A program made the position numbers and the translations under genes. The notes beneath the pieces are model-generated. The model did no database searches. It worked only from the letters and a program-made list of their open reading frames with translations, and was not told where the DNA came from. From assembly GCA_947503035.1 (NCBI GenBank), contig CANNCD010000001.1, positions 1,481,216 through 1,545,215 of the forward strand: a stretch of 64,000 nt of DNA, in the 5' to 3' direction. Origin of the DNA: an uncultured Halocynthiibacter sp. GTDB lineage: Bacteria; Pseudomonadota; Alphaproteobacteria; Rhodobacterales; Rhodobacteraceae. Below are positions 27,322 to 37,166 of this stretch, one piece after another; within the stretch, counting starts at the first letter, position 1, and every line of letters begins with the position of its first letter.

Positions 27322-30044
27322 GCTGTTACCTCGTCGTTGCGGCGTACCCGCAGGGTTTGCAGGAACGCGATGAATGCCAAGAGAAGAAGCGCTGGGATAA
27401 AGACCAACTCTTTTGGCGATTGCTTGGATGGGGCCTCGACCGAGGTCAACGTCACAGGGTCGTCCCCGTAGAAATCAAACCCAGACAGGGTCTCGGCGAA
27501 GGGCGTGCCAAAGAACGGTTCCTCCAACAGAACGTTGTCGCCGTCTTCCATGATGGCCAAGCCGAATCCATCTAGACGTTCGTCACCGGAGCCACCTTCG
27601 GGCACATCCAGAACAAGGGTCGTGGATTTGGCGTCGCCCGTGTCATAGTCCGGCCCCGACACAACCACACGCACCTGATCCCCCGCCGCAGCGGTATCAA
27701 GTGTGGCGGCAATGGCGGCGGGTTCAACCGTCGCAAATGGCGGCTGAATGCGGTTCATAAAGTAATCTGGACGGAACAGCGCAAAGGCCACAAAGATCAA
27801 CGCGAGGCTCTCGTACATACGGGATTTCGTCAGGAACCACCCCATCGTGCCCGAGGTGAACACAAGGATCCCGATGGTCGCCGAAACGGCCACCAGAATG
27901 CCACCGGCCCAACCCACATCGATCAGCAACAGATCGGTGTTAAAGATGAACACAAACGGCAGGGCCACGGTGCGCAGCGAATAGAAGAACCCGATAAAGC
28001 CCGTCTTGATCGCATCGCCCCCAGACACGGCGGCGGCGGCAAAGCTGGCAAGACCCACCGGCGGGGTCACGTCGGCCATGATGCCAAAGTAGAACACGAA
28101 GAGGTGCACCGCGATCAATGGAACGATCAGCCCGCTTTGCGCGCCCAGCTCCACAACGACCGCCGCCATAAGAGACGACACAACGATATAGTTCGCCGTG
28201 GTCGGAAGGCCCATGCCCAAAACAAGGCTCAGAAGACCAACGCACAAAAGAACAAACACAAGCGTCGTACCCGTCATATCCACCGCACGATCGGCCACAG
28301 AGGCATAGTCCGACGTAAGGCCCAGAACGCCCGTGATTGGATCAATCAGATGCACGACACCCGCCGCGACATAGGTCAGACCAAAGGCCATGCTCTCAAC
28401 CAGATCGGCCATCACTTGACCAATACCGGTAAGGGTCACGGTGCCCACGATCACACCCGCCGTCGCGGTCGCAAGACCGATACCGATCATGTTGCGCGCA
28501 CCGGCAATAAGCCCCTGCCACAGATCAACGGCCCCATCGACAAAGGCATTCGCCATCTGGTTTTCACCACGGAAGATCGCCTTGAGCGGCTTTTGCGTGA
28601 GCAAGATCACGAACAACAACATGGTCGCCCAGAACGCCGACAGACCGGGTGATTTTTGTTCAATCATCAGGAAATACACCAAGACGATAATCGGCAAAAG
28701 ATAGTACAAACCGGCCTTGTAGATTTCGCCGATAACCGGCAGCTCCACGTCTTTGGCGTTGGGGTCATCCGCCTCAAGATCGGGCACAGATGACGCCATT
28801 TTCAAGAGACCCACGTAGAGGGCAAAGATGATCAAACTCATCACGATACCCGCCGCCGATGGCACCCAAGTGGTGACCGCGTTGACCGGATATTGCGACC
28901 CGAAACACAGGCCCGCAAAGACGATAAAGAACGACAGCATCCCAACGACTGTGCGCGCGAGCTGAACCTCGCGGTTGCCGATGGTCGGCATGTTGCGCTT
29001 CACGGCTTCGAGGTGAACGATATAGATCAACGCGATGTAAGAAATCGCCGCAGGCAGGAACGCGTGGGTGATCACCTCGACATATGAAATGCCGACATAT
29101 TCCACCATCAGGAACGCCGCCGCGCCCATCACGGGGGGCATGATCTGACCGTTGACGGACGAGGCAACCTCGACCGCGCCGGCCTGTTCGGATGAGAACC
29201 CGACGCGTTTCATCAAGGGAATGGTGAATGTGCCGGTGGTCACAACATTGGCGATGGAGGACCCCGAAATCAATCCCGTCGCAGCGGACCCAACAACCGC
29301 AGCCTTGGCCGGACCACCCCGCAGGTGACCGAGCGCGCCAAAGGCCATTTTGATGAAATAGTTCCCCGCGCCCGCCTTATCCAGCAAGGCGCCGAACAAC
29401 ACGAACAGGAACACGAATTTGGTCGAAACGCCCAGCGCGATGCCAAAGACGCCCTCGGAGGTGATCCACATGTGGCTCATCGCCTTTTTCAGGGACGCAC
29501 CTTTCCATTGGATGACCTCGGGCACCCATGACGCGGAACCAAAGAACACATAGGCCAAGAAAACCGTGGCAATAATCGCCATCGCTGGGCCAAGCGCACG
29601 GCGCGCGGCCTCAAACAACAGCAACAGGCCGACAAGCGCGAACCACTTGTCCATGTCATCGGCAAGACCGCCGGAATTCACGATCTTTTGGTAAAAGAAG
29701 TACCCATAAAGCGCAGTGAAGACACCAAACAAACCCATAGCCCAGTCTTGGATCGGGATGAAATGACGGGGGCTGGTTTTCAGCGCCGGATAGGCCATAA
29801 ACCCGAGGAAAATCGCGAACGCCAGATGGACCTGACGCGAGTTATTAATCAGAGATCCCGGAAGGATGTAGTTCGCCAGAGGCGACGCAAGGATCACCTG
29901 AAACAGCGACCAAACCACCGCGACAATCGCAAGCACAAGGCCAATTGATCCCGCCGGATCGCGCGAACCCGCATCGCTGGAGGCAACTAGCTCCTGCAGT
30001 TCTTCTTCGCTCAGAGGCCTATTTTCGGCCGACTTATCTACCAT
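27318..30044 (-). CDS. TRAP transporter fused permease (4TM plus 12TM) with C-terminal DUF3394 domain
   Basis: A 908-residue inner-membrane protein. The small and large TRAP permease subunits are fused, as is usual for TAXI systems: N-terminal helices, then a DctM-like block with conserved stretches such as GLISGSSIANVVTTGTFTIPLMKR and LGMGLPTTANYIV. After the last DctM helices, a soluble region (about residues 765-875) matches DUF3394 in layout, and a final helix ends at LLLLAFIAFLQTLRVRR. It imports an unknown solute with a sodium gradient, together with the TAXI protein upstream. Confidence 0.93.
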   Translation of the reverse strand: MVDKSAENRPLSEEELQELVASSDAGSRDPAGSIGLVLAIVAVVWSLFQVILASPLANYILPGSLINNSRQVHLAFAIFLGFMAYPALKTSPRHFIPIQDWAMGLFGVFTALYGYFFYQKIVNSGGLADDMDKWFALVGLLLLFEAARRALGPAMAIIATVFLAYVFFGSASWVPEVIQWKGASLKKAMSHMWITSEGVFGIALGVSTKFVFLFVLFGALLDKAGAGNYFIKMAFGALGHLRGGPAKAAVVGSAATGLISGSSIANVVTTGTFTIPLMKRVGFSSEQAGAVEVASSVNGQIMPPVMGAAAFLMVEYVGISYVEVITHAFLPAAISYIALIYIVHLEAVKRNMPTIGNREVQLARTVVGMLSFFIVFAGLCFGSQYPVNAVTTWVPSAAGIVMSLIIFALYVGLLKMASSVPDLEADDPNAKDVELPVIGEIYKAGLYYLLPIIVLVYFLMIEQKSPGLSAFWATMLLFVILLTQKPLKAIFRGENQMANAFVDGAVDLWQGLIAGARNMIGIGLATATAGVIVGTVTLTGIGQVMADLVESMAFGLTYVAAGVVHLIDPITGVLGLTSDYASVADRAVDMTGTTLVFVLLCVGLLSLVLGMGLPTTANYIVVSSLMAAVVVELGAQSGLIVPLIAVHLFVFYFGIMADVTPPVGLASFAAAAVSGGDAIKTGFIGFFYSLRTVALPFVFIFNTDLLLIDVGWAGGILVAVSATIGILVFTSGTMGWFLTKSRMYESLALIFVAFALFRPDYFMNRIQPPFATVEPAAIAATLDTAAAGDQVRVVVSGPDYDTGDAKSTTLVLDVPEGGSGDERLDGFGLAIMEDGDNVLLEEPFFGTPFAETLSGFDFYGDDPVTLTSVEAPSKQSPKELVFIPALLLLAFIAFLQTLRVRRNDEVTA

Positions 30045-30093
30045 CGTTCCATCTCCCTGACATGCCGATTTTTTCGGCTTTGTTCATTATGGA

Positions 30094-30117
30094 AAGGGGC
30101 CGGAAAACCGGCCCCTT
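30094..30117. terminator. Intercistronic hairpin between the TAXI and TRAP permease genes
   Basis: A 10-bp perfect stem (AAGGGGCCGG/CCGGCCCCTT) with a 4-base loop lies 18 bases after the TAXI stop on the minus strand. A weak following T-run suggests partial termination or message protection, giving more binding protein than permease. Confidence 0.65.
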
Positions 30118-30135
30118 CGTCGTCAAAACGTTAGA

Positions 30136-31107
30136 TTATTCAATCCAACCTTTTTCTTTGTAGTACTTGGCCGCACCGACATGCAGTGGCGCAGACAGGC
30201 CAGCGGTCGCCATTTCCTCGGGGGAAAGGTGCGCGAAGGCAGGGTGTAGTTTTTTGAAGTCTTCAAAGTTGTCGAAGACGCCAGACACAACCGCATAAAC
30301 CGCATCCTCGGACACGTTTGCGGATGTCACGAATGTCGCGCCAACGCCGAATGTCGCAACATCGGCATCGTTGCCACGGTACATGCCACCTGGGATGGTC
30401 GCAGAACGATAGTAAGAGTTGTCGTTGATCAGACCGGCAACCGCGTCACCGTCAACCGTCACAAGAACAGAGTCACACGCGGTGGTCGCTTCTTGGATGG
30501 AACCGGATGGGTGGCCAACGGTGTAAACCATTGCGTCGATCTGGTTGTCGCAAAGGGCGGCGGACTGTTCTGCGGCCTTCAGTTCGGTCGCAAGACCAAG
30601 ATCGCCAGTGGTCCAGCCTTTGGCCTCGAGCAACACTTCCATGGTGCCGCGCTGACCAGAGCCTGGGTTGCCGATGTTTACGCGTTTGCCTTTGAGATCG
30701 TCAAAGTTGGTGATGCCCGCATCGGCACGTGCCACAACGGTGAAGGGCTCAGGGTGAACCGAGAACACCGCGCGCAGGTCTTCGAATGCGCCGGCTTCTT
30801 CGAAACGGGACGTGCCGTTATAGGCGTGGTACTGCCAATCGGACTGGGCAACACCGAATTCAAGCTCGCCTTCGCGGATCGTGTTGATGTTGTACACGGA
30901 CCCACCGGTGGATTCCACGGAACAACGGATGCCGTGCTCTTTACGGCCCTTGTTCACAAGACGACAGATCGCGCCGCCTGTTGGATAATACACGCCGGTC
31001 ACGCCGCCTGTACCAATGGTGATGAATTCTTCGGCCATAGCCGCCGGTGCGGAAACCGCAAGCGCCATAACAGCAGCCGCAGCAGTTGTGAATGTTTTCT
31101 GAGACAT
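30136..31107 (-). CDS. TAXI-family TRAP transporter substrate-binding protein
   Basis: A periplasmic binding protein of about 323 residues. A signal peptide with an Ala-rich core ([15 protein letters not shown]) is cut near residue 22. The opening [25 protein letters not shown] is the hallmark of TAXI proteins. The ATG at 31107 follows GGGAG; an upstream in-frame start would add a stretch lacking sense. The ligand is unknown (glutamate and dicarboxylates are known for relatives). Confidence 0.93.
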   Translation of the reverse strand: MSQKTFTTAAAAVMALAVSAPAAMAEEFITIGTGGVTGVYYPTGGAICRLVNKGRKEHGIRCSVESTGGSVYNINTIREGELEFGVAQSDWQYHAYNGTSRFEEAGAFEDLRAVFSVHPEPFTVVARADAGITNFDDLKGKRVNIGNPGSGQRGTMEVLLEAKGWTTGDLGLATELKAAEQSAALCDNQIDAMVYTVGHPSGSIQEATTACDSVLVTVDGDAVAGLINDNSYYRSATIPGGMYRGNDADVATFGVGATFVTSANVSEDAVYAVVSGVFDNFEDFKKLHPAFAHLSPEEMATAGLSAPLHVGAAKYYKEKGWIE

Positions 31108-31476
31108 CTCAGTTCTCCCAATGTTGATTACGTGTCTTTGTGAGCGCCCCGTCCATCCGTCGGGTTGGCACAAAGAATCCGGGGACGTTGCCCCGATACG
31201 AGCCATAAGGGTCACGTATCGGCCCGCGTTTTGTCTATGCGCGTAACTACCTATATGGCGCCGATCGGGATTATGGTATTTTCACCGTCACGCTGCGCCA
31301 CGTATCCGGCGGCTGGCTCTTTTTAGATTATTTAAGAAGAGGTTAAGCCCGACTCAGCCCAGATGACGGGGTTTTGGCGCCATGCTCGGTGAAACCGATT
31401 TCGACCGCACGCTGGGCCTTTGGGCCGCTGTGTCGCCCAAAATAGCAGCTCTCCTGCGCCACCGCAAAAGGACCGT
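31108..31476. other. Divergent intergenic region, TAXI/TRAP operon versus sensor kinase
   Basis: I see no gene in these 369 bases. They should hold the promoters of both divergent units. A tiny GGGG-CCCC stem sits near 31181-31194; no strong palindromic operator stands out. Confidence 0.5.
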
Positions 31477-33390
31477 ATGAAGTTTTCTCTCGCAACGATA
31501 TTGGCCATCAGCCTCGCCGGATTGCAGTTCGTTGCGATCCTGCTTGTGGTGACCACGTCCTATGTGACGTCCGAAACGGCGATGTTGAACCATGCGCGCG
31601 GGCAACTGGAAAAGGCCAGCCAGAACACGATTGAACACACCCGCGGTTTTCTGTCCCCAGCCCGCGAGGCCGCGGATTTCATCAGCCGCATCGTCGAAAA
31701 CACGCTGATCTCGACCTCTAACACCGCAGAGCTGGAACAGTTTCTGTTCGACTATCTTCAGACGGCCCCTGATATTTCGGGCGCGTTTTTCGGCGGTGAA
31801 CAGGGCGATTTTGTCTATGTGACCCGTCTTGAAACCGACGATATTTACCAGACCAAAGTCGTGTCCATCGACGGCGAAATCCGCACGACGAAACTGATCC
31901 AACGGGATCCGGACTTCACCATCATCGACACATGGTTCGACCCCAACGACACCTATGATCCGCGTACCCGCCCGTGGTATCAAAGCGCGCGGGCCGAACG
32001 CAGACATGTCTGGACCGACCCCTATATCTTTTTCTCGTCACAGGACCCCGGCATCACGGTGGCCTCGCCAGTTGAAACCAAAACAGGTGACCTGATCGGC
32101 GCGGTTGGGATCGACATCAAAATCCAATCGATCTCGGAATTCCTTGCGGGTTTAGAACTAAGCGAAAACGGCGCGGCTCTTATTTTGAACCGCAACGGGG
32201 ATATCATCGCCCACCCCGACCCCAGCCAAACCCAAACCACCAATGACAATGGGGAGCAGGCGTTTGTGAACATCAACACCATGGAGAATTCGATTGCCCG
32301 CGCCGCCTTTGCGAGCGACCGCGCCGATGGGGCGAATGGCGAATTTAAGTTCGGGTCGGACACGTATATCTCGGCGCTTTCGCCGATCTCCATCGATGGG
32401 TTGCCGTGGACCATCGCGACCTATGCGCCCGAGAATGACTTTACCCAAGACATCAAAGACAACCGTCGGCGCAACACGTGGATCGCGGCGATTGTGTCGA
32501 TCTGTTCGGCCATCGTTGGCGTGGCTCTTTCGGAACTGATCCTGCGTCCGGTACGTGCCTTTGCCGTCCGCACCGCCCTTGTCTCCCAAGGGGAAATGTC
32601 ACCGCAGGCCCCCTTGCCGCAGACCTATCGTGAATTGGAGCGCGCCAACGCAACCCTGATCGACGAAATCGCCCAGCGGCGCGAATCCGAAAGCAAAGTC
32701 CAAGAGTTGAAACACGACCTATCCCATGCCGCGCGGGTCAATATGATGGGCCAAATGGCGACCGGCCTCGCCCATGAGCTGAGCCAACCGCTTACCGCGA
32801 TCACCCAGAACGTGGATGCCGCGATATCGACCGCGAAACATCACGGCGGCCAAAATGATGAGCTGTTGGAAATCCTGCATGAACTCGACGATCAGGCCCA
32901 TCGCGGTGGCGATATCATCCGCGCCCTACGCGGGTTTGTCCGCAAAGACGAAGGCGCCGTAGACCCCTTTGATCTGGACGAATTGGTCACCCAGACCTTC
33001 TCGCTTATCCGGCAAGAAGTCAAAAGCCACCATGTCGCGACCACCTTTGATATCACCGATATTCCGCCGATCATCGGCAACCGTGTTCAGATCGCGCAGG
33101 TTCTGGTCAACCTGACCCGCAATGCGATTGAGGCCATGGAAACCGCCCAAAGCCCGAACAGAGCAATCCATATCAACGCCACCAAAAAACGTGGCGGCGT
33201 GACCGTCCGCGTCACCGACACCGGCCCCGGTGTTGCGCCCAACCTTGATCTGTTCAAACGCTTTGAGACCAGCAAAAAGGACGGCATGGGGCTTGGGCTT
33301 TCGATCTGCCGTACCATCGTCGAGGTGAACGGGGGGCGCATGTGGTACGATCCCGACACGGGCAGTTTTTGTTTTACGTTGCGGACCTAG
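31477..33390 (+). CDS. Sensor histidine kinase with periplasmic Cache-like domain
   Basis: A 637-residue membrane kinase. Helix 1 (about residues 5-30) and helix 2 (about 330-350) bracket a dCache-type sensor with the motif RTRPWYQSARAERRHVWTDPYIF. A short coiled coil (ELERANATLIDEIAQRRESESK) leads to the HisKA H-box LAHELSQPLTAI and an ATPase with N-box LVNLTRNAIEAME and G-box GMGLGLSIC. The layout is DctB/FixL-like. The ATG at 31477 has AAAGGA upstream. The next gene is its regulator; together they face the TAXI/TRAP genes and may control them. Confidence 0.92.
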   Translation: MKFSLATILAISLAGLQFVAILLVVTTSYVTSETAMLNHARGQLEKASQNTIEHTRGFLSPAREAADFISRIVENTLISTSNTAELEQFLFDYLQTAPDISGAFFGGEQGDFVYVTRLETDDIYQTKVVSIDGEIRTTKLIQRDPDFTIIDTWFDPNDTYDPRTRPWYQSARAERRHVWTDPYIFFSSQDPGITVASPVETKTGDLIGAVGIDIKIQSISEFLAGLELSENGAALILNRNGDIIAHPDPSQTQTTNDNGEQAFVNINTMENSIARAAFASDRADGANGEFKFGSDTYISALSPISIDGLPWTIATYAPENDFTQDIKDNRRRNTWIAAIVSICSAIVGVALSELILRPVRAFAVRTALVSQGEMSPQAPLPQTYRELERANATLIDEIAQRRESESKVQELKHDLSHAARVNMMGQMATGLAHELSQPLTAITQNVDAAISTAKHHGGQNDELLEILHELDDQAHRGGDIIRALRGFVRKDEGAVDPFDLDELVTQTFSLIRQEVKSHHVATTFDITDIPPIIGNRVQIAQVLVNLTRNAIEAMETAQSPNRAIHINATKKRGGVTVRVTDTGPGVAPNLDLFKRFETSKKDGMGLGLSICRTIVEVNGGRMWYDPDTGSFCFTLRT

Positions 33391-33412
33391 TTTGACGAAG
33401 AAGAGACCTGAT

Positions 33413-34048
33413 ATGAATGACCCAAGCCAAACCCACGGCACCTCCATCGTCTTTCTTGTTGATGACGACGAGGCCATCCGAACCACCCTGTCGCGCGCCT
33501 TGAGCAAACGCGGTTTCGTGGTGCGCACCTATGAAACGGCGCAGGGGTTTCTGGACGATTACACCGGCGATGAGCCGGGGTGTTTGGTGTTGGATTATGG
33601 CATGCCGGGGCTAAACGGGCTCGAGCTTCAGACGCATCTGATTGACCACAACATCATCATACCGATCATCTTCATTTCGGGGCACGGCGGCATTCCCGAA
33701 ACCGTTCAGGCCATGAAGGCGGGGGCCGTGGATTTTCTTGAAAAACCGTTTCGACAACATGTTTTGGTCGACTGTATCAAGGCCGCCTTTGTGACCGATT
33801 TGAACACCCGCGCTGCCCAGCAAGAGATCGAAGCGACCCGCAAAAAATTCGCCAGCCTGACGACCCGCGAACAAGAAATCGCACAGTTCATGATCGACAA
33901 CCCGTCAAACACCGCCAGCAAAGAAATCGGCCGTGCGCTTGATATCAGCCCGCGCACCGTGGACCACCATCGCGCGCGGGTTTTGGAAAAGATGGGGACG
34001 AAATCGATCGCCGAGCTTGTTCAAATCCTTAGCACGATCTCGGGCTAG
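33413..34048 (+). CDS. FixJ-like response regulator (REC plus LuxR-type HTH)
   Basis: A 211-residue regulator. The receiver domain has the acidic pocket VDDDEA, the phosphorylated Asp in LVLDYGMPGLNG, the Thr/Ser switch in FISGHGG and the Lys in FLEKPF. The LuxR-type helix-turn-helix follows (TTREQEIAQFMIDNPSN, ISPRTVDHHRARV). It lies 22 bases after the kinase gene. The divergent TRAP operon is the obvious target. Confidence 0.93.
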   Translation: MNDPSQTHGTSIVFLVDDDEAIRTTLSRALSKRGFVVRTYETAQGFLDDYTGDEPGCLVLDYGMPGLNGLELQTHLIDHNIIIPIIFISGHGGIPETVQAMKAGAVDFLEKPFRQHVLVDCIKAAFVTDLNTRAAQQEIEATRKKFASLTTREQEIAQFMIDNPSNTASKEIGRALDISPRTVDHHRARVLEKMGTKSIAELVQILSTISG

Positions 34049-34070
34049 GCCCCTCCTAGTCCGGAACTGT

Positions 34071-35288
34071 TCACCTGTCCCGTTTCTGTGCCAGACGATC
34101 AAACATTCCAGACGCGCCACCCGCAAGGGGCAACAAGGCCGCCTGAAGCGAATGATAAATGTCGGGTTTTCCGTGGAACTGCCGCGCAGTGGGGGCGCCC
34201 TTCGCGTCAATCTCGGGGTACCATCCGCCCCGCGTTTCATCGACAAAATGCCGTTGGGCAAACTGCCAAAGCCGATCATACCATTCGGTGTTTTGATCCG
34301 TAGGGTCCAGTTCGTTCAACACCGATATCGCCCCGATGGCCTCGGCGACGGGCCACCAATATCGGTCCCCCACAGCAACAGCACCGTCGTCATCCAACGT
34401 ATAGGCAATCCCGCCATCAGGCAGCCAAGCATCAGAAAAAGCGCCATAAATAAGCGCGCGCGCCTTGCCCAAGGCCCCCGTGTCAGGTCGCCCCGAAAGG
34501 TCCCAATGCTGTAACAACAGCCGCGCCAGTTCAAGCGAATGCCCCGGCGTCGTCCCAGTAGGTCGGAACATCGGGTCACCCCGATAGGCGGGATCAGGGG
34601 TCCAGTTTTCGTCAAAATGTTCGATGATGCGCCATTCATTTTGCGCCGCGATCTGGTCGATAAAGAACGTCAAAATCCGTCCCGCACGCGCAAGGTATTC
34701 GGTGTCGTCTGTGGCCTCATATGCGGCCAACATCGCCTCGGTGCCGTGCATGTTGGCATTCATGCCGCGATAGGTCGAAAATGGGGTCCAGTCGGCGTTG
34801 AACTCTTCGCGAAGCAACCCACGGTCATTGTCCCAGAACCGATCATCAAGCACCTGTGACACATCCGCGATCAACCGGTCCGCATCCCCGTGCCCCGCCT
34901 GTTTCGCGCTGGCACCGGCAAGCAGGGTAAACACATGCCCATAGGCCAGTTTGGTCCGGTCGCCCGCGGTGCCACGATCCACAGACCAGACATATCCGCC
35001 ATGGGTTTGGTCACGGTGTTTGCCCCACAAAAACGCCATACCAGCATCGATCATCGGCTCGCAATCCGCCGCCCCAAACGCATGGCCCAGCGCAAAGGAA
35101 TGCACCATCCGCGTCGTGGTGTGCAATTCCTGTGGCGCATCGGGCAAGGCCGCACAGCTCCAGTCCAGCACATCAAACCCACCGTCGCCACGCAGGCTGG
35201 GACGAAAGAAATCCAACTGTCGCAGAGCATCACGCCGCAACCATGCCTGATGTGGCTCATCCCGTGTGGGGGTCAAATGATCTGTCAC
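34071..35288 (-). CDS. AGE-family sugar isomerase/epimerase
   Basis: A roughly 405-residue alpha/alpha-barrel protein of the N-acylglucosamine 2-epimerase superfamily (mannose isomerase, YihS, cellobiose epimerase relatives). Likely active-site signs are TTRMVHSFALGHAFG, GGYVWSVDRGT, RGMNANMHGTEAML, PGHSLELARLLL and TRGGWYPEIDAKG. The start is uncertain: GTG at 35288 has GGAG 7 bases upstream, ATG at 35300 does not, and the frame stays open to a GTG at 35387 touching the SulP stop. It lies below sulP on the same strand. The substrate is unknown. Confidence 0.82.
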   Translation of the reverse strand: MTDHLTPTRDEPHQAWLRRDALRQLDFFRPSLRGDGGFDVLDWSCAALPDAPQELHTTTRMVHSFALGHAFGAADCEPMIDAGMAFLWGKHRDQTHGGYVWSVDRGTAGDRTKLAYGHVFTLLAGASAKQAGHGDADRLIADVSQVLDDRFWDNDRGLLREEFNADWTPFSTYRGMNANMHGTEAMLAAYEATDDTEYLARAGRILTFFIDQIAAQNEWRIIEHFDENWTPDPAYRGDPMFRPTGTTPGHSLELARLLLQHWDLSGRPDTGALGKARALIYGAFSDAWLPDGGIAYTLDDDGAVAVGDRYWWPVAEAIGAISVLNELDPTDQNTEWYDRLWQFAQRHFVDETRGGWYPEIDAKGAPTARQFHGKPDIYHSLQAALLPLAGGASGMFDRLAQKRDR

Positions 35289-35387
35289 TGGCTGCTCCAT
35301 CCTCGGGCGGTTGACGGTCGGTCGTTCAAGGAGTGACGTTATATCACCTGCGCTGACTTGCCCATCAAATCCGTCGCCGGCAATCAC

Positions 35388-37109
35388 CTAAACCTTGTCG
35401 GCCAATGCCTGATAGGCGTCATATTGACAGAGAAACACCTGACCTGTCAGATCAGATAGGAAATGTTCCTTGGCCAAACGGTCCATCACTGGCCCCTTGA
35501 TCTCGGACAGATGAAGCGCCATATCCGCCGCGCCCAACCGTTCGTTGATCGCCTCAAGGGTTTCAAGCGCACTTAGGTCGATTTCATTCACCGCCGAGCA
35601 TTTCAGAACCACGTGTTTGATATCGGGACAGCCCGCCAGACGGTCGTAAATGTAATCCTCAAGGTATTTTGCGTTGGCGAAATAGAGACTCTCGTCGATC
35701 CGAAGGCTCAGGACATGGTGCTGGGTTTCGACACCGTGCCGGTCGATATTTCGGAAATGTTGGGTGTTCGGGATCAAGCCGATCTCGGCGATATGGGGCT
35801 GGGTTGTTTTGTAAAGATGAAGCAGAACCGAAAGGATCACCCCCGTCGTCACCCCCGCCGCCACGCCGACCAACAACGTCAGAACAAGCGTGGCGAAGAC
35901 CGCAAAGAAATCCGCCTTGGAGTAGGACCAGCTTCTTTTGAGGATCGAGAAATCCACAAGGCTGAGAACGGCAACGATGATCGTCGCGGCCAAGGTCGCC
36001 TGTGGAAGGAAATAGATCAAAGGCGTCAAAAACACCGCGGCAATGGCCAAGCCCACGGCGGTGAACGCGCCTGCGGCGGGGGTCTGTGCTCCGGCGTCGA
36101 AATTCACGACCGAACGGGCAAATCCGCCCGTCACCGGAAAGCCCCCCGTAAAGGCCGCGCCCATGTTTGCAGCACCCAGCCCGATCAATTCCTGATCTGG
36201 ATCAATACGTTGGCGTTTCTTGGCCGCAAGGGTCTGGGCCACCGAAATGGATTCCACAAACCCGATCAGAGATATCAACGCAGCAGGCAATATAAGGGCC
36301 GACAACAGGTCCATCGACAGGTTCGGCATGGTCAGTGGCGGCAGGTTCTGGGGCACCTCGCCGACGACTTTGACGCCGTGGGTCGTAAGATCGAACGCCC
36401 AGACGATCACCGTCGTGATGATCACCACGAACACTGGCCCCGCCTTGGTCAGGACATCGGCAATCCCCTGCCCCATGCCCGCCGCAACAAGAGTCGATTT
36501 CATGCCATAGCGCACCCAAAATAACGTCGCCGTGGCCCCCGCACCAAGGCACAGCGTCGTCCAATTGATCGTATCAAGCGCCCCCAAAAGCGACAGGATC
36601 AACGCGATCAGGCTATGCCCAGATGCGTCGACGCCAAGGATGTGCTTAATCTGACTGGCGGCGATGATCATGCCCGAGGCAACGATAAACCCCGTGATCA
36701 CCGGATGGGACAAAAAGTTCCCCAAAAATCCCAGCCGAAACACCCCCATGACAAGCAAAATACCACCTGACAAAAACGCCAAGGTCAGCGCCGCCACCGC
36801 ATATCCAACCGTTCCTTGGTCGGCGATTTGCCCCAAGGTTGTCGCAGTCATAAGCGACACAATCGCGACCGGCCCCACGGCCAAGGCGCGGCTGGTCCCG
36901 AATATCGCATACAGGATGATCGGCACGATTGACGCATAAAGCCCCGCCTCGGCCGGCAGGCCAGCCAACAATGCATAGGCCAGCGATTGAGGGATCAACA
37001 TGATCGTCACAATAACCGCCGCCATCATATCACCGGAAAACTGTCCGCGCGAATAGTGGCGTCCCCAGTCAAGGACGGGAACATATTTTTGAAACTTTGA
37101 CGTCATCAT
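35388..37109 (-). CDS. SulP-family inorganic anion transporter with STAS domain
   Basis: A 573-residue inner-membrane transporter. About 12 helices span residues 25-430, opening with MLIPQSLAYALLAGLPAEAGLY, which is the SulP signature. A cytoplasmic STAS domain (about 440-570) follows, with VVLKCSAVNEIDLSALETLEAI. Sulfate is the likely substrate, since the gene lies 57 bases below a persulfide-hydrolase gene; bicarbonate is an alternative. Confidence 0.92.
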   Translation of the reverse strand: MMTSKFQKYVPVLDWGRHYSRGQFSGDMMAAVIVTIMLIPQSLAYALLAGLPAEAGLYASIVPIILYAIFGTSRALAVGPVAIVSLMTATTLGQIADQGTVGYAVAALTLAFLSGGILLVMGVFRLGFLGNFLSHPVITGFIVASGMIIAASQIKHILGVDASGHSLIALILSLLGALDTINWTTLCLGAGATATLFWVRYGMKSTLVAAGMGQGIADVLTKAGPVFVVIITTVIVWAFDLTTHGVKVVGEVPQNLPPLTMPNLSMDLLSALILPAALISLIGFVESISVAQTLAAKKRQRIDPDQELIGLGAANMGAAFTGGFPVTGGFARSVVNFDAGAQTPAAGAFTAVGLAIAAVFLTPLIYFLPQATLAATIIVAVLSLVDFSILKRSWSYSKADFFAVFATLVLTLLVGVAAGVTTGVILSVLLHLYKTTQPHIAEIGLIPNTQHFRNIDRHGVETQHHVLSLRIDESLYFANAKYLEDYIYDRLAGCPDIKHVVLKCSAVNEIDLSALETLEAINERLGAADMALHLSEIKGPVMDRLAKEHFLSDLTGQVFLCQYDAYQALADKV

Positions 37110-37166
37110 ATCCTGCTACTATTGGGGATGTCGTGCATCGGCACAAGCCTGCACGGGCGGTGGGGG

